64,000 nt of DNA, from contig NZ_AGFU01000015.1 in NCBI RefSeq assembly GCF_000226955.1, positions 1-64,000 on the forward strand. Reading direction: 5' to 3'. The notes beneath the pieces are model-generated. The model had not been told where the DNA came from. It searched no databases and saw only the letters and a list, made by a program, of their open reading frames with translations. This document shows positions 49,307 through 57,230 of the stretch, in pieces. The stretch comes from Sphingomonas elodea ATCC 31461 (GTDB taxonomy: Bacteria > Pseudomonadota > Alphaproteobacteria > Sphingomonadales > Sphingomonadaceae). The translations under genes were made by a program, and so were the position numbers. Position 1 is the stretch's first letter; the number at the start of each line of letters is the position of its first letter.

Positions 49307-52204
49307 ATGCCGCGCCGCCATATCCTCAGCGCCCGGCAGCGGTCGGCGCTGCTCGACCTGCCGAGCGACGAGGCGTCGCTGCTGCGGCACTACATTCTGG
49401 CCGACGACGACCTGGTCCATATCGACCGGCGACGCCGGCCGGAGAACCGGATCGGTTTCGCGCTGCAACTGTGTGCGCTGCGCTACCCCGGCCGGATGCT
49501 GGCACAGGGCGAGGTCATCCCGCTGGCGCTGTCCGCCTTCCTCGGCGCCCAACTCGGCATCGCCGGCGACACGCTCGTGCATTATGCCGTCCGCCGGCAG
49601 ACGCGCCAGCAGCACATGGAGGTGTTGCGCCGGACCTACGGCTACAGGTCGTTCCCTGGTCAAGGAACACCGGTACGCGCGTTCCGTGACTGGCTGCTTG
49701 GCCAAGCCGAACAGGCGCGCTCCAATGACGATCTCGCCCAGCGCTTCATCGCCCGCTGCCGCGACACCATGACGATCCTGCCGGGGATCACCACTATCGA
49801 ACGGCTGTGCGCCGATGCGCTGGTCGCGGCCGAGCGCGGGATTGAGAAGCGGATTGCCGCGCGCCTTGATCGTGTCGCCTGCACCCGGCTCGACCGGCTG
49901 ACGACCGAGATGCTGCCGGGCGCGATCAGCCGCTTCATCTGGCTGCGCCGAATCGAGCCGGGTAGCAATTCCGCCGCGGCGAACCGGCTCCTCGACCGGT
50001 TGGAGTTTCTCCGCGCAATGAACCTCGATGCCGGCCTGCTCGCCGGCGTCCCGCCGCACCGCGTCGCCCGACTGCGCCGGCAGGGCGAACGTTACTTCGC
50101 CGATGGCCTGCGCGACCTGAACGCCGACCGGCGTCGCGCCATCCTTGCGGTCTGCGTCATCGAATGGACCGCCGCGACCGCCGATGCGGTGATCGAGACG
50201 CATGATCGGATCGTCGGCCGCACCTGGCGCGAGGCGAAGCAGTTGCACGATGCGCGTACCGCGGAAACCAGAGGGGCGGTCACAGCGACACTGGACGGGT
50301 TCGCCGCGCTCGGCCAATCGCTGCTCGACGCGCATGCCGATGGCGCGTCGCTGGAGGATGCGGTCGCGCGCGTGGCGAGCTGGGACCAGCTCGACCGCCT
50401 CGTCGCCGCGGCCAGGAGGCTGACCGACACGCTGGGCGACGATCCGCTGGCGCATGTCGATCAGGGCTATCATCGATTCCGTCGCTATGCGCCGCGCATG
50501 CTCAGTTGCCTCGACCTCGAAGCCGCGCCGGTCGCTCGGCCCCTGCTCGACGCGGTGAAGGCCATCGCCACCAGGAGCGAACTGACGACGACCGACGATT
50601 TCCTGCGCCCGCATTCCAAATGGCGTCGCCTGTTGCGGGTGAAGGGCGATGACGATGCGCGTCTCCGCGAAGTCGCGGTGATGTTCCACCTACGCGACGC
50701 GCTGCGCTCCGGCGACATCTGGCTCGACCGCTCGCATCGCTACGGCGACCTGCGGCACGTCCTCGTGCCGATGACGGTTGCGCGCACCATGAAGCTGGCA
50801 ATCCCACCCGACCCGCATGTCTGGCTTGCGGACCGCAAGGCGCGGCTTGCCGATGGCCTAGCCCGCCTCGGTCGCGCCGCGCGTAACGGCACGATCCCGC
50901 ACGGCAGTATCGAGGACGGTGCGCTGCGCATCGAGCGTCTCACCGCCGATCCGCCGAACGGGATCGAGGAGTTGGTCCTCGATCTGTACCGCCGCCTGCC
51001 GCCCGTCCGCATCACCGACCTGCTGCTTGAAGTCGATGCGGCGCTCGGCTTCACCGATGCCTTCACCCACCTGCGCACCGGCGTGCCGTGCGCCGACCGG
51101 ATCGGCCTGCTCAACGTCCTGCTCGCCGAGGGGCTGAACCTTGGTCTGCGCAAGATGGCCGAGGCGTGCAACACGCATGATTATTGGCAACTCTCCCGCC
51201 TCGCGCGCTGGCATGTCGAGAGCGAGGCGATCGATCAGGCGCTGGCCGCCGTGGTCGCCGCGCAGGGCGACCTGCCGATGGCGCGGGTCTGGGGCATGGG
51301 CACTACCGCGTCCGCCGACGGCCAGTTCTACCCCGCCGCGCGACAGGGCGAGGCGATGAACACGGTCAACGCCCGCTACGGCGGCGACCCCGGCATCAAG
51401 GCCTACACCCATGTCAACGACCGTTTCGCGCCGTTCGCATCGCAGCCGATCCCCGCGACCGTCAGTGAGGCGCCCTATCTGCTCGACGGTCTGACCATGA
51501 ACGAGGCTGGGCGGCGGATCGAGGAGCAATATGCCGATACCGGCGGGTTCACCGACCATCTGTTCGGGATCAGCACCATGCTCGGCTACCGCCTTGTGCT
51601 GCGCATCCGCGACCTGCCGTCCAAGCGGCTCTACGTGTTCGATCCCGCCGCTACGCCAACCGAACTGCGCCCGCTGGTGGGCGGCAAGGCACGCGAGGCG
51701 CTGATCGTTTCCAACTGGCCGGACCTGTTCCGCTGCGCTGCCACTATGAAGGCCGGGCAGGTCGCGCCGAGTCGCATCCTGCGCAAGCTCGCCGCCTATC
51801 CTCGCCAAAACGACCTGGCCGCAGCCCTGCGCGAGGTCGGCCGGATCGAACGCACGTTATTTATCATTGAATGGATCCTCGACACCGGTATGCAACGCCG
51901 TGCCCAGGTCGGCCTCAACAAAGGCGAAGCGCACCACGCGCTGAAGAATGCCCTGCGCATCGGTCGACAGGGCGAGATCCGCGACCGCACCACCGAGGGC
52001 CAGCACTACCGGATCGCGGGCCTCAACTTGCTCACCGCCATCATCGTGTACTGGAACACCCTGCACCTAGGCCACGCTGTCGAGGCCCGGCGTCGCGAAG
52101 GCCTCGATACGCCCGATCATATGCTCGCGCATGTATCCCCGCTCGGGTGGGCACACATCCTGCTCACCGGCGAATACCTCTGGCCCAAGGACACCACCGC
52201 TTAG
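49307..52204 (+). CDS. tnpA: Tn3-family transposase
   Basis: A 965-residue DDE transposase of usual Tn3-family length. The N-terminal DUF4158 region begins MPRRHILSARQRSALLDLP. The catalytic Asp residues are in ASADGQFYPA (about 670) and in the ADTGGFTDHLF region (about 744-749), and the Glu is in LNKGEAHHALKNAL (about 874). The stop codon lies inside the right terminal repeat. It carries out replicative transposition from the 37-bp ends, with the resolvase at 30809 resolving cointegrates. About 150 bp upstream have no gene and presumably hold its promoter. Confidence 0.95.
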   Translation: MPRRHILSARQRSALLDLPSDEASLLRHYILADDDLVHIDRRRRPENRIGFALQLCALRYPGRMLAQGEVIPLALSAFLGAQLGIAGDTLVHYAVRRQTRQQHMEVLRRTYGYRSFPGQGTPVRAFRDWLLGQAEQARSNDDLAQRFIARCRDTMTILPGITTIERLCADALVAAERGIEKRIAARLDRVACTRLDRLTTEMLPGAISRFIWLRRIEPGSNSAAANRLLDRLEFLRAMNLDAGLLAGVPPHRVARLRRQGERYFADGLRDLNADRRRAILAVCVIEWTAATADAVIETHDRIVGRTWREAKQLHDARTAETRGAVTATLDGFAALGQSLLDAHADGASLEDAVARVASWDQLDRLVAAARRLTDTLGDDPLAHVDQGYHRFRRYAPRMLSCLDLEAAPVARPLLDAVKAIATRSELTTTDDFLRPHSKWRRLLRVKGDDDARLREVAVMFHLRDALRSGDIWLDRSHRYGDLRHVLVPMTVARTMKLAIPPDPHVWLADRKARLADGLARLGRAARNGTIPHGSIEDGALRIERLTADPPNGIEELVLDLYRRLPPVRITDLLLEVDAALGFTDAFTHLRTGVPCADRIGLLNVLLAEGLNLGLRKMAEACNTHDYWQLSRLARWHVESEAIDQALAAVVAAQGDLPMARVWGMGTTASADGQFYPAARQGEAMNTVNARYGGDPGIKAYTHVNDRFAPFASQPIPATVSEAPYLLDGLTMNEAGRRIEEQYADTGGFTDHLFGISTMLGYRLVLRIRDLPSKRLYVFDPAATPTELRPLVGGKAREALIVSNWPDLFRCAATMKAGQVAPSRILRKLAAYPRQNDLAAALREVGRIERTLFIIEWILDTGMQRRAQVGLNKGEAHHALKNALRIGRQGEIRDRTTEGQHYRIAGLNLLTAIIVYWNTLHLGHAVEARRREGLDTPDHMLAHVSPLGWAHILLTGEYLWPKDTTA

Positions 52205-52237
52205 GGTGTCATTTCGCCCTCAGCCGGAACCGACCCG
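52201..52237 (-). repeat. right terminal inverted repeat of the Tn3-family element
   Basis: Begins TTAGGGTGTCATTTCGCCCT at 52201 and ends CCGACCCG at 52237, the reverse complement of the left repeat apart from two adjacent mismatches. The transposase stop codon (52202-52204) lies within it. GTTCG follows at 52238-52242. Confidence 0.88.
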
Positions 52238-52242
52238 GTTCG
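52238..52242. repeat. target site duplication, right copy (GTTCG)
   Basis: GTTCG directly after the right terminal repeat, identical to 30547-30551 on the other side of the element. Confidence 0.8.
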
Positions 52243-52735
52243 CACAATACACCGCGCGAACGGCCGCCAGGCACCACGGAGCGCACAGGGGACGGCGACC
52301 CGCGGGAGGATGCTGCGGGGAGCACCATCCTCGCGATGCCATTTATGTCACTCAGCGACATTTGGCAATGGAGGACTGTAATTCTACTCCAGCCTGCGCC
52401 CGTCCTGATACCGGAAGGCCTTGCGGAGTCGCGGTCGGCCGCCATCGGAAGCTTCGGCTTCTCGGCCGCATGGAACCGCCCGCCGGCCAGCACCACCACC
52501 CGGTCGGCCACGGCGATCGTCTCCATGCAACGGGCGATCACGAGGTACGTTATCCCGAGCGCCGGATCGCGGCGCTTACCGTCTGCTCGTACGCATCATC
52601 GAAATTGGATTGCCGACGGAAGAGCACCCACGACGCTACGTGCGCGCATGCACTGTGCCCGGCATCACAGCACTCGATCGAGGTTTGTGACGGTTCTTGG
52701 AAACGGCGGATTCAGGCGCGCCCCGCCCATGCGGT
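52243..52735. other. region without intact gene right of the transposon
   Basis: About 490 bp with no supportable complete gene. On the minus strand around 52450-52580 a short frame reads ALGITYLVIARCMETIAVADRVVVLAGG, which resembles the end of an ABC transporter ATPase of the oligopeptide type (Walker B-to-H-loop region) but with the key histidine lost, so it may be a decayed fragment. A TetR-type palindrome lies at 52346-52360. Confidence 0.4.
52346..52360. promoter_or_regulatory. probable TetR operator, near the transposon end
   Basis: TGTCACTCAGCGACA, 13 of 15 positions identical to TGTCATTCAGTGACA at 53362-53376 in front of the TetR gene at 52736-53320. It lies 109 bp right of the transposon. 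Before insertion it would have stood roughly 190 bp upstream of the aldehyde dehydrogenase start (30469). Confidence 0.55.
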
Positions 52736-53320
52736 TCAGCCCGAGACCGGCCGGAAGGTCACCAGCGCCGCAGCTTGCTCGAACAGGTCGAGCAGCGGGC
52801 GCGTGCCCTCGCTCTCCACCCAGACGCCGATCACGGTGCGCAGCATCGCGAAGACCACTGCCGGGTACAGCGCGAGTTGCAGCGGATCGGCCTTGGGCGT
52901 GCGCTGGGCCAGCGCCGCCGTCACCTGCTCGGCGAGCGTCGAGGTCATCTCCAGCTTGCGCGCACGGATCGCCGAGGAGGACGCGATCGCCCGCTCGATG
53001 GTGAGGTAGAACTCCGCCTTCGCCGTATAATGGACGAGCATCGCCCGCGCGCTGGCCAGCAGTGCCGCATCGGGCGCCTCTCCGGCCGGCCGTTCGAGGA
53101 AGCTGGTCAGAAAGACGGCGGTGCTCTCCTCGACCCAGCTCACCACCACGTCTTCCTTGGTTGCGAAATAGCGCAGGAACGTGCGCGGCGACACGTCGAC
53201 GGAGTCGGCGATCTGGTGGATCGTGGTCTCGGCAAAACCCTGGCGGGCGAACAGATCCAGCGCAGCGCCGAGCAAATCGGCGCGCAGCTTGTCCTTCTTG
53301 CGCTCTCTGAGACCCGTCAC
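52736..53320 (-). CDS. TetR-family transcriptional regulator
   Basis: A 194-residue repressor. The N-terminal helix-turn-helix domain reads LLGAALDLFARQGFAETTIHQIADSVDVSPRTFLRYFATKEDVV; the C-terminal helical domain is of the common ligand-binding type. The GTG at 53320 is preferred because AAGGA precedes it at proper distance; an upstream ATG at 53368 lies in the likely operator (53362-53376). It is divergent to nothing on its left that is intact, and the thioesterase gene lies on its right in the same direction, ending 68 bp before this start. Confidence 0.85.
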   Translation of the reverse strand: MTGLRERKKDKLRADLLGAALDLFARQGFAETTIHQIADSVDVSPRTFLRYFATKEDVVVSWVEESTAVFLTSFLERPAGEAPDAALLASARAMLVHYTAKAEFYLTIERAIASSSAIRARKLEMTSTLAEQVTAALAQRTPKADPLQLALYPAVVFAMLRTVIGVWVESEGTRPLLDLFEQAAALVTFRPVSG

Positions 53321-53361
53321 GATGATCCTTGATCCTATCTGTGTCCGCCGAGATAGTTCAA

Positions 53362-53376
53362 ATGTCATTCAGTGAC
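53362..53376. promoter_or_regulatory. probable TetR operator (autoregulatory)
   Basis: TGTCATTCAGTGACA, a palindrome with 5-bp arms TGTCA/TGACA, lies 42 bp before the GTG start of the TetR gene. A near-identical copy is at 52346-52360. The pair suggests one repressor controlling itself and a gene once next to the second site. Confidence 0.6.
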
Positions 53377-53387
53377 AAATGTCGACG

Positions 53388-53840
53388 TCACGCCGTGGGC
53401 AGGTCGAAGACCAGGAGCGTCGAGGTGGCCGTGGCGCACAGCCTTCCCGCTTCGTCGATCAGGCGCGCCTCTGCGAAGGCAACCCGCCGGCCGAGCGACA
53501 CCAGCACGCCCTCGGCGCGGACGCGACCGCTCGCCGCCGACATCGCACGCAGATAGGAAACCTTCAGCTCCAGCGTCGTATAGCCCTGCCCTGCCGGCAG
53601 CGCGGTATGCACCGCGATGCCGCAGGCGCTGTCGAGCAGGGTGGCGGCATAGCCGCCATGGACCGACCCCATCGGGTTGTAGACCGAGGTGCCCGGCGTC
53701 CCCTCGAACACCGCCTTGCCCCGTTCGATCGCGACCAGCGCGATGCCGATGGTCTCGTTCATCGGCGGCTGCCGACCGCTGTCGAGCAGCGCCTGCACCT
53801 GCGCGAGGCCGTCCGCCCCGTTCTGGTCAAACACCTTCAT
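53388..53840 (-). CDS. PaaI-type hotdog thioesterase
   Basis: A 150-residue hotdog-fold acyl-CoA thioesterase. The family pattern is present: NPMGSVHGGYAATLLDSACGIAVHTALP (HGG motif with active-site residues) and TLELKVSYLRAM, then GRRVAFAEARLIDEAGRLCATATSTLLVF. It would hydrolyse (aromatic) acyl-CoA thioesters. The ATG at 53840 is chosen because GGGAGAGG precedes it; an ATG at 53864 would overlap the outer membrane factor gene by 4 bases. It is the last gene of the leftward outer membrane factor operon. Confidence 0.85.
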   Translation of the reverse strand: MKVFDQNGADGLAQVQALLDSGRQPPMNETIGIALVAIERGKAVFEGTPGTSVYNPMGSVHGGYAATLLDSACGIAVHTALPAGQGYTTLELKVSYLRAMSAASGRVRAEGVLVSLGRRVAFAEARLIDEAGRLCATATSTLLVFDLPTA

Positions 53841-53860
53841 GTCGTCCTCTCCCTTGTTTT

Positions 53861-55333
53861 TCATCGTGCGGCCGATGCCGTGGCGACAGGCTCCGGCGGG
53901 GACCAGCCGCCGCCCAGCGCGCGGAACGAGGCGATCGCGGCGCGTGTGGCGGCCGTCTCCGCCTGGGCGCGGGCATCGCGGGTGGCGAGCAGGCGCTGAT
54001 CGGCATCCAGTACCTCCACCAGGCTCACCGCCCCGCCCTTGTAGGCGGCCAGCGACGCATCGCGGGCCCGGCGCAGCGACGCCTCGCCCTGTTGCAGGAT
54101 CTGCCCCTGTGCCTCGCGCTTCACCAGCGCGGAGAAGGCGTTTTCGACATCCTCGGAGGCGCGCAGCACGGTCAGCCGATAGGCGGCCAGCGCCTCGGCA
54201 TTGCGCCCGCGCGCGGCCTGGATCTCGGCATCGACGCGGCCGAAGTCGAACAGCCGCCAGCGCAGCCCGAGCACGCCGCTCGCCTGGCTTGCGCCGCCGC
54301 CGAACAGGCCGCTGCCCGCCGTGCTCGCGGTGCCGAGCAGGCCGCTGAGCGTGAACTTCGGATAATAGTCCGACATCGCCGCCCCGATCCGCGCATTGGA
54401 GGCGGCCAGGGTGCGTTCGGCCGCAATGATGTCCGGCCGGCGGCGGAGCAGTTCTGCCGGGCCGATCGCGGTGGAAAGCGCCGGTGGCGCCGGAATCGGT
54501 GCGGCCGCCGCCAGCGCGACGCGGGCCGTTCCCGGCTGCTGGCCGACCAGCACGTCGAGCGCGTTCATCGCGACGTCGAGCCCGGCCTCCAGCTCGGGGA
54601 CGCTGGCCTCGACCTGGGCAAGTGCGCCCTCGGCCTGGCGCAACTGGAGTTCGGCGGCGACGCCCTTGCCGTACTGGAGCTCGACCAGCGCGACCAGCCG
54701 GCGCTGGGTTTCCAGCTGCTCCCGCGCGATGGCGAGCCGGAGTTGCAGGCCGCGGATCGCGACATAGGTGTCCGCGGTCTGCGCAGCGACCGTCAGCCGC
54801 GCGGCGACCGCGCCGGCTTGGCTTGCCTGCCATTCGGCGCGGGCAGCCTCGCGCGATCGGTTGAGGCCGCCGAACGCATCGATTTCCCAGGAGGCGCCGA
54901 AGTCGAGCTCGTAGAGATCGGTATCGCGCTGAAAGCCGGGAAAGCCACTCGCCAGACGACCGATCGGCGTTTCGACGGACTGGCGGCTGGAGCCAGCCTG
55001 CCCGCTGACCTGGCCGCTTGGCAGCAGCGCGGCATTCGCGCCCGTCAGCGCCGCCCGCAACTGCGCCACGCGCGCGACCGCCTGTCGCAGGTCCAGGTTC
55101 TGGGCAAGCGCACGGTCGACGAAATCGGTGAGCAGCGGATCGTGCAGCGCGAGCCACCAGCGTGAGAGATCGGCCGGGGCGCCGGCATTGGCCGGCCGCG
55201 CCTCTACCGCACCCGTACCGACAAAGGCGGGCAGTGTCGCAAGGGCCGGCGCCCGATAGGTCGGGCCGACCGCGCAACCGGCGAGCAACAGCGAGGCGCC
55301 GAGGACAATGGGAGGGGAAAGGCTGAGACGCAT
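53861..55333 (-). CDS. RND efflux outer membrane factor, NodT/OprM family lipoprotein
   Basis: A 490-residue outer-membrane channel of the TolC-like family. The signal has the lipobox LLLAGCAVGP, and the two OEP repeats are seen in DLRQAVARVAQLRAALTGANAAL and NARIGAAMSDYYPKFTLSGLLG, with RRPDIIAAERTLAASNA typical of the NodT subgroup. It gives the exit duct for the adaptor and pump encoded divergently at 56142-60349, with the TetR gene in between, so the three components make one tripartite exporter. Confidence 0.92.
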   Translation of the reverse strand: MRLSLSPPIVLGASLLLAGCAVGPTYRAPALATLPAFVGTGAVEARPANAGAPADLSRWWLALHDPLLTDFVDRALAQNLDLRQAVARVAQLRAALTGANAALLPSGQVSGQAGSSRQSVETPIGRLASGFPGFQRDTDLYELDFGASWEIDAFGGLNRSREAARAEWQASQAGAVAARLTVAAQTADTYVAIRGLQLRLAIAREQLETQRRLVALVELQYGKGVAAELQLRQAEGALAQVEASVPELEAGLDVAMNALDVLVGQQPGTARVALAAAAPIPAPPALSTAIGPAELLRRRPDIIAAERTLAASNARIGAAMSDYYPKFTLSGLLGTASTAGSGLFGGGASQASGVLGLRWRLFDFGRVDAEIQAARGRNAEALAAYRLTVLRASEDVENAFSALVKREAQGQILQQGEASLRRARDASLAAYKGGAVSLVEVLDADQRLLATRDARAQAETAATRAAIASFRALGGGWSPPEPVATASAAR

Positions 55334-55371
55334 CACCACGCTCTGGACTTGGAGGGAGCAGATTGTTCGAT

Positions 55372-55402
55372 GTGACTAATGATGTATTTGGTTATACGTT
55401 GT
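55372..55402. promoter_or_regulatory. divergent promoter region with TetR half-site
   Basis: GTGACTAAT at 55372-55380 equals one arm of the perfect palindrome found before the adaptor gene (56074-56103), followed by an imperfect second arm (ATTTGGTTA). It lies between the outer membrane factor and TetR genes and is a likely secondary operator of that TetR protein. Confidence 0.5.
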
Positions 55403-55433
55403 CAAGTCTGGTCGGATTGCGTATCTACCCCGC

Positions 55434-56057
55434 ATGAGTGAGAACACTGCCCCCATCAGCCTTGCGGCGTCCCGCGGCCCGGCCGCACACAATGTGCGCG
55501 ATCAGATCATCCAGGCTGCCCAGGACCATTTCAGCCACTATGGCTACGCCAAGACGACGGTGGCCGATCTCGCCCGCGAGATCGGTTTCTCGAAAGCCTA
55601 TATCTACCGATTTTTCGACTCGAAGCAGGCGATCGGCGAGGCAATTTGCAGCAACTGCCTGTCCGCCCTGCGGGACGCGGTAGCATTGGCAGTCGCAGAG
55701 GCGGATTCAGCCACCGAGAAACTGCGCATCTTCATCCGTTCCTTGTCTGCCGAAAGCGCCAAGCTCTTCTTCGTGGATCGAAAGCTCTACGAAATCGCTT
55801 CCTATTCAGCCTCGGAACGCTGGAATTCGGCACGCGACCATTGGGCCCGGATCCGCACCATGGTGCACGACATCGTCACGCTGGGGCGCGACAGCGGCGA
55901 ATTCGAGCGCAAGACGCCGATCGACGAGGTCTGCCGTGCGATCCTCTATGCGATCTCGCCCTTCGCCGACCCGCTCAGCCTGGAGCGCCACCTCGATCTT
56001 CTGCCCGACGGCCCCGCGGAAATCAGCGGCCTGATCCTGCGCAGCCTGGCGCCCTGA
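55434..56057 (+). CDS. TetR-family regulator of the RND efflux genes
   Basis: A 207-residue repressor. The helix-turn-helix domain is at about 20-70 (IIQAAQDHFSHYGYAKTTVADLAREIGFSKAYIYRFFDSKQAIGEAI). The C-terminal domain is of the TetR_C_7-like type and would bind the exported drug or metabolite. It lies between the divergent outer membrane factor gene and the adaptor gene, and a perfect palindrome (56074-56103) sits in the gap before the adaptor, so it probably represses the whole system. Confidence 0.9.
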   Translation: MSENTAPISLAASRGPAAHNVRDQIIQAAQDHFSHYGYAKTTVADLAREIGFSKAYIYRFFDSKQAIGEAICSNCLSALRDAVALAVAEADSATEKLRIFIRSLSAESAKLFFVDRKLYEIASYSASERWNSARDHWARIRTMVHDIVTLGRDSGEFERKTPIDEVCRAILYAISPFADPLSLERHLDLLPDGPAEISGLILRSLAP

Positions 56058-56073
56058 CACCGACAGGGAGTAT

Positions 56074-56103
56074 CCAGTGACTAATTGACATATTAGTCAC
56101 TGG
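56074..56103. promoter_or_regulatory. probable operator of the efflux TetR regulator
   Basis: Perfect inverted repeat: CCAGTGACTAAT (56074-56085) and ATTAGTCACTGG (56092-56103) separated by 6 bp, 38 bp before the GTG start of the adaptor gene. A single arm recurs at 55372-55380 in front of the divergent outer membrane factor gene. Confidence 0.75.
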
Positions 56104-56141
56104 TATGCATGATGGAGCCTTACCCTCCGGGAGGACTTCAC

Positions 56142-57230
56142 GTGTCATTTCGCCCGCTTTTCCCCCTTCTCGCGCTTGGCTGGGCGGCGCCGCTGCTCTC
56201 GGGTTGCGGTCACGCCGCGCCCGATCCGCGCACCGATCCGCCGCTAGTGCGAGTCGCGACGCTGCAGGGCGTCGACTCGGGCGAACAACGCTATTCGGGC
56301 GTGGTATCGGCGCGCGTGCAGAGCGATCTCGGCTTCCGTGTCGGCGGCAAGATCGTCGCCCGCCTGGTCGATACCGGCCAGCAGGTCCGCAAGGGCCAGC
56401 CGCTGATGCGGATCGACCAGACCGATCTCGCGCTCGCCACAACCGCCTCGCTGGGCACGGTCGAGGCCGCCCGCGCCCGCGCCATCCAGGCGACCGCCGA
56501 CGAGCGCCGCCTGCGCGATCTGGTCGCCGCCGGCGCGATCTCCGCCTCGGTCTATGATCAGGCCAAGGCCGCCGCCGATGCCGCCCAGGCACAGCTCCGT
56601 GCCGCCCAGGCCCAGGCGTCGGCCGCCCACAATGCGGCCACCTATTCGTTGCTCGTCGCCGATGCCGACGGCACGGTGGTCGAGACGCTGGGTGAGCCGG
56701 GTCAGGTCGTGGCGGCGGGTCAGACCGTCATCCGTCTGGCCCATGCCGGCCCGCGCGAGGCGCGCGTGACGCTGCCCGAGACCGTGCGCCCCGCTATCGG
56801 ATCGACCGCGACCGCCGTGATCTTCCAGAACGACGTCCACGCCACCGCCCGCCTGCGCCTGTTGTCGGACGCCGCCGATCCCGCCACCCGCACCTTCGAG
56901 GCGCGCTACGTGCTCGAAGGCGCCGCCGCGTCCGCGCCGCTTGGGGCTACGGTATCGATCCGCTTCGCCGGCAGCGGGGCCGTGGCCGGTGCCCGGATCC
57001 CGCTGGGCGCGCTGCACGATGGCGGCAAGGGGCCGGGCGTGTGGATCGTGGGCAGCGGCGATGCGCCCACCGTGTCGTGGCGCCCGGTGCAAGTGGTGGC
57101 GATGAGCGCCGAGGATGCGACGATCGCCGGCGGCATCCGCCCGGGCGAGCGTTTCGTCGCCCTCGGCGCGCACCTGCTCCACGCCGGCGAGCGCATCCGC
57201 GTCGCCCCGGTCAAGGAAACCGCGCGATGA
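56142..57230 (+). CDS. RND efflux periplasmic adaptor lipoprotein
   Basis: A 362-residue membrane fusion protein with lipobox LLSGCG in the signal. It has the biotinyl-lipoyl-like halves (SDLGFRVGGKIVARLVDTGQQVRKGQPLMRID and YSLLVADADGTVVETLGEPGQVVAAGQ) around an alpha-hairpin of about 60 residues (ARARAIQATADERRLRDLVAAGAIS...AAQAQASAAHNAA). The GTG at 56142 has a GGGAGGA site; a reading from ATG 56109 would add 11 residues. The stop overlaps the pump gene. Confidence 0.9.
   Translation: MSFRPLFPLLALGWAAPLLSGCGHAAPDPRTDPPLVRVATLQGVDSGEQRYSGVVSARVQSDLGFRVGGKIVARLVDTGQQVRKGQPLMRIDQTDLALATTASLGTVEAARARAIQATADERRLRDLVAAGAISASVYDQAKAAADAAQAQLRAAQAQASAAHNAATYSLLVADADGTVVETLGEPGQVVAAGQTVIRLAHAGPREARVTLPETVRPAIGSTATAVIFQNDVHATARLRLLSDAADPATRTFEARYVLEGAAASAPLGATVSIRFAGSGAVAGARIPLGALHDGGKGPGVWIVGSGDAPTVSWRPVQVVAMSAEDATIAGGIRPGERFVALGAHLLHAGERIRVAPVKETAR

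Larger units (their letters stand above)
30552..52237. mobile_element. Tn3-family transposon carrying a type IV secretion operon and Rhs/YD modules
   Basis: A 21,686-bp element bounded by 37-bp inverted repeats (30552-30588 and 52201-52237; 35 of 37 positions match) and flanked by a perfect GTTCG duplication. The left end holds a res-like region and a serine resolvase; the right end holds a 965-residue Tn3-family transposase whose stop codon lies inside the right repeat. The interior (31.4-49.2 kb) is cargo: a decayed TraI-type gene, an Rhs toxin locus, and a VirB-type T4SS operon interrupted by small secreted protein genes. The intact ends and duplication point to insertion as one unit, relatively recently. 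Cargo of this kind on a Tn3 element is unusual. Confidence 0.88.

Noticed and set aside
30548-52243. Alternative target duplication TTCGC
   Set aside because: TTCGC occurs on both sides, but it would make the two transposon ends unequal by two bases. GTTCG gives symmetrical 37-bp ends.
52421-52690. Open frame on the plus strand right of the transposon
   Set aside because: Arg/Pro-rich product with no ribosome binding site or homology; looks like a chance frame over a decayed ABC transporter fragment.
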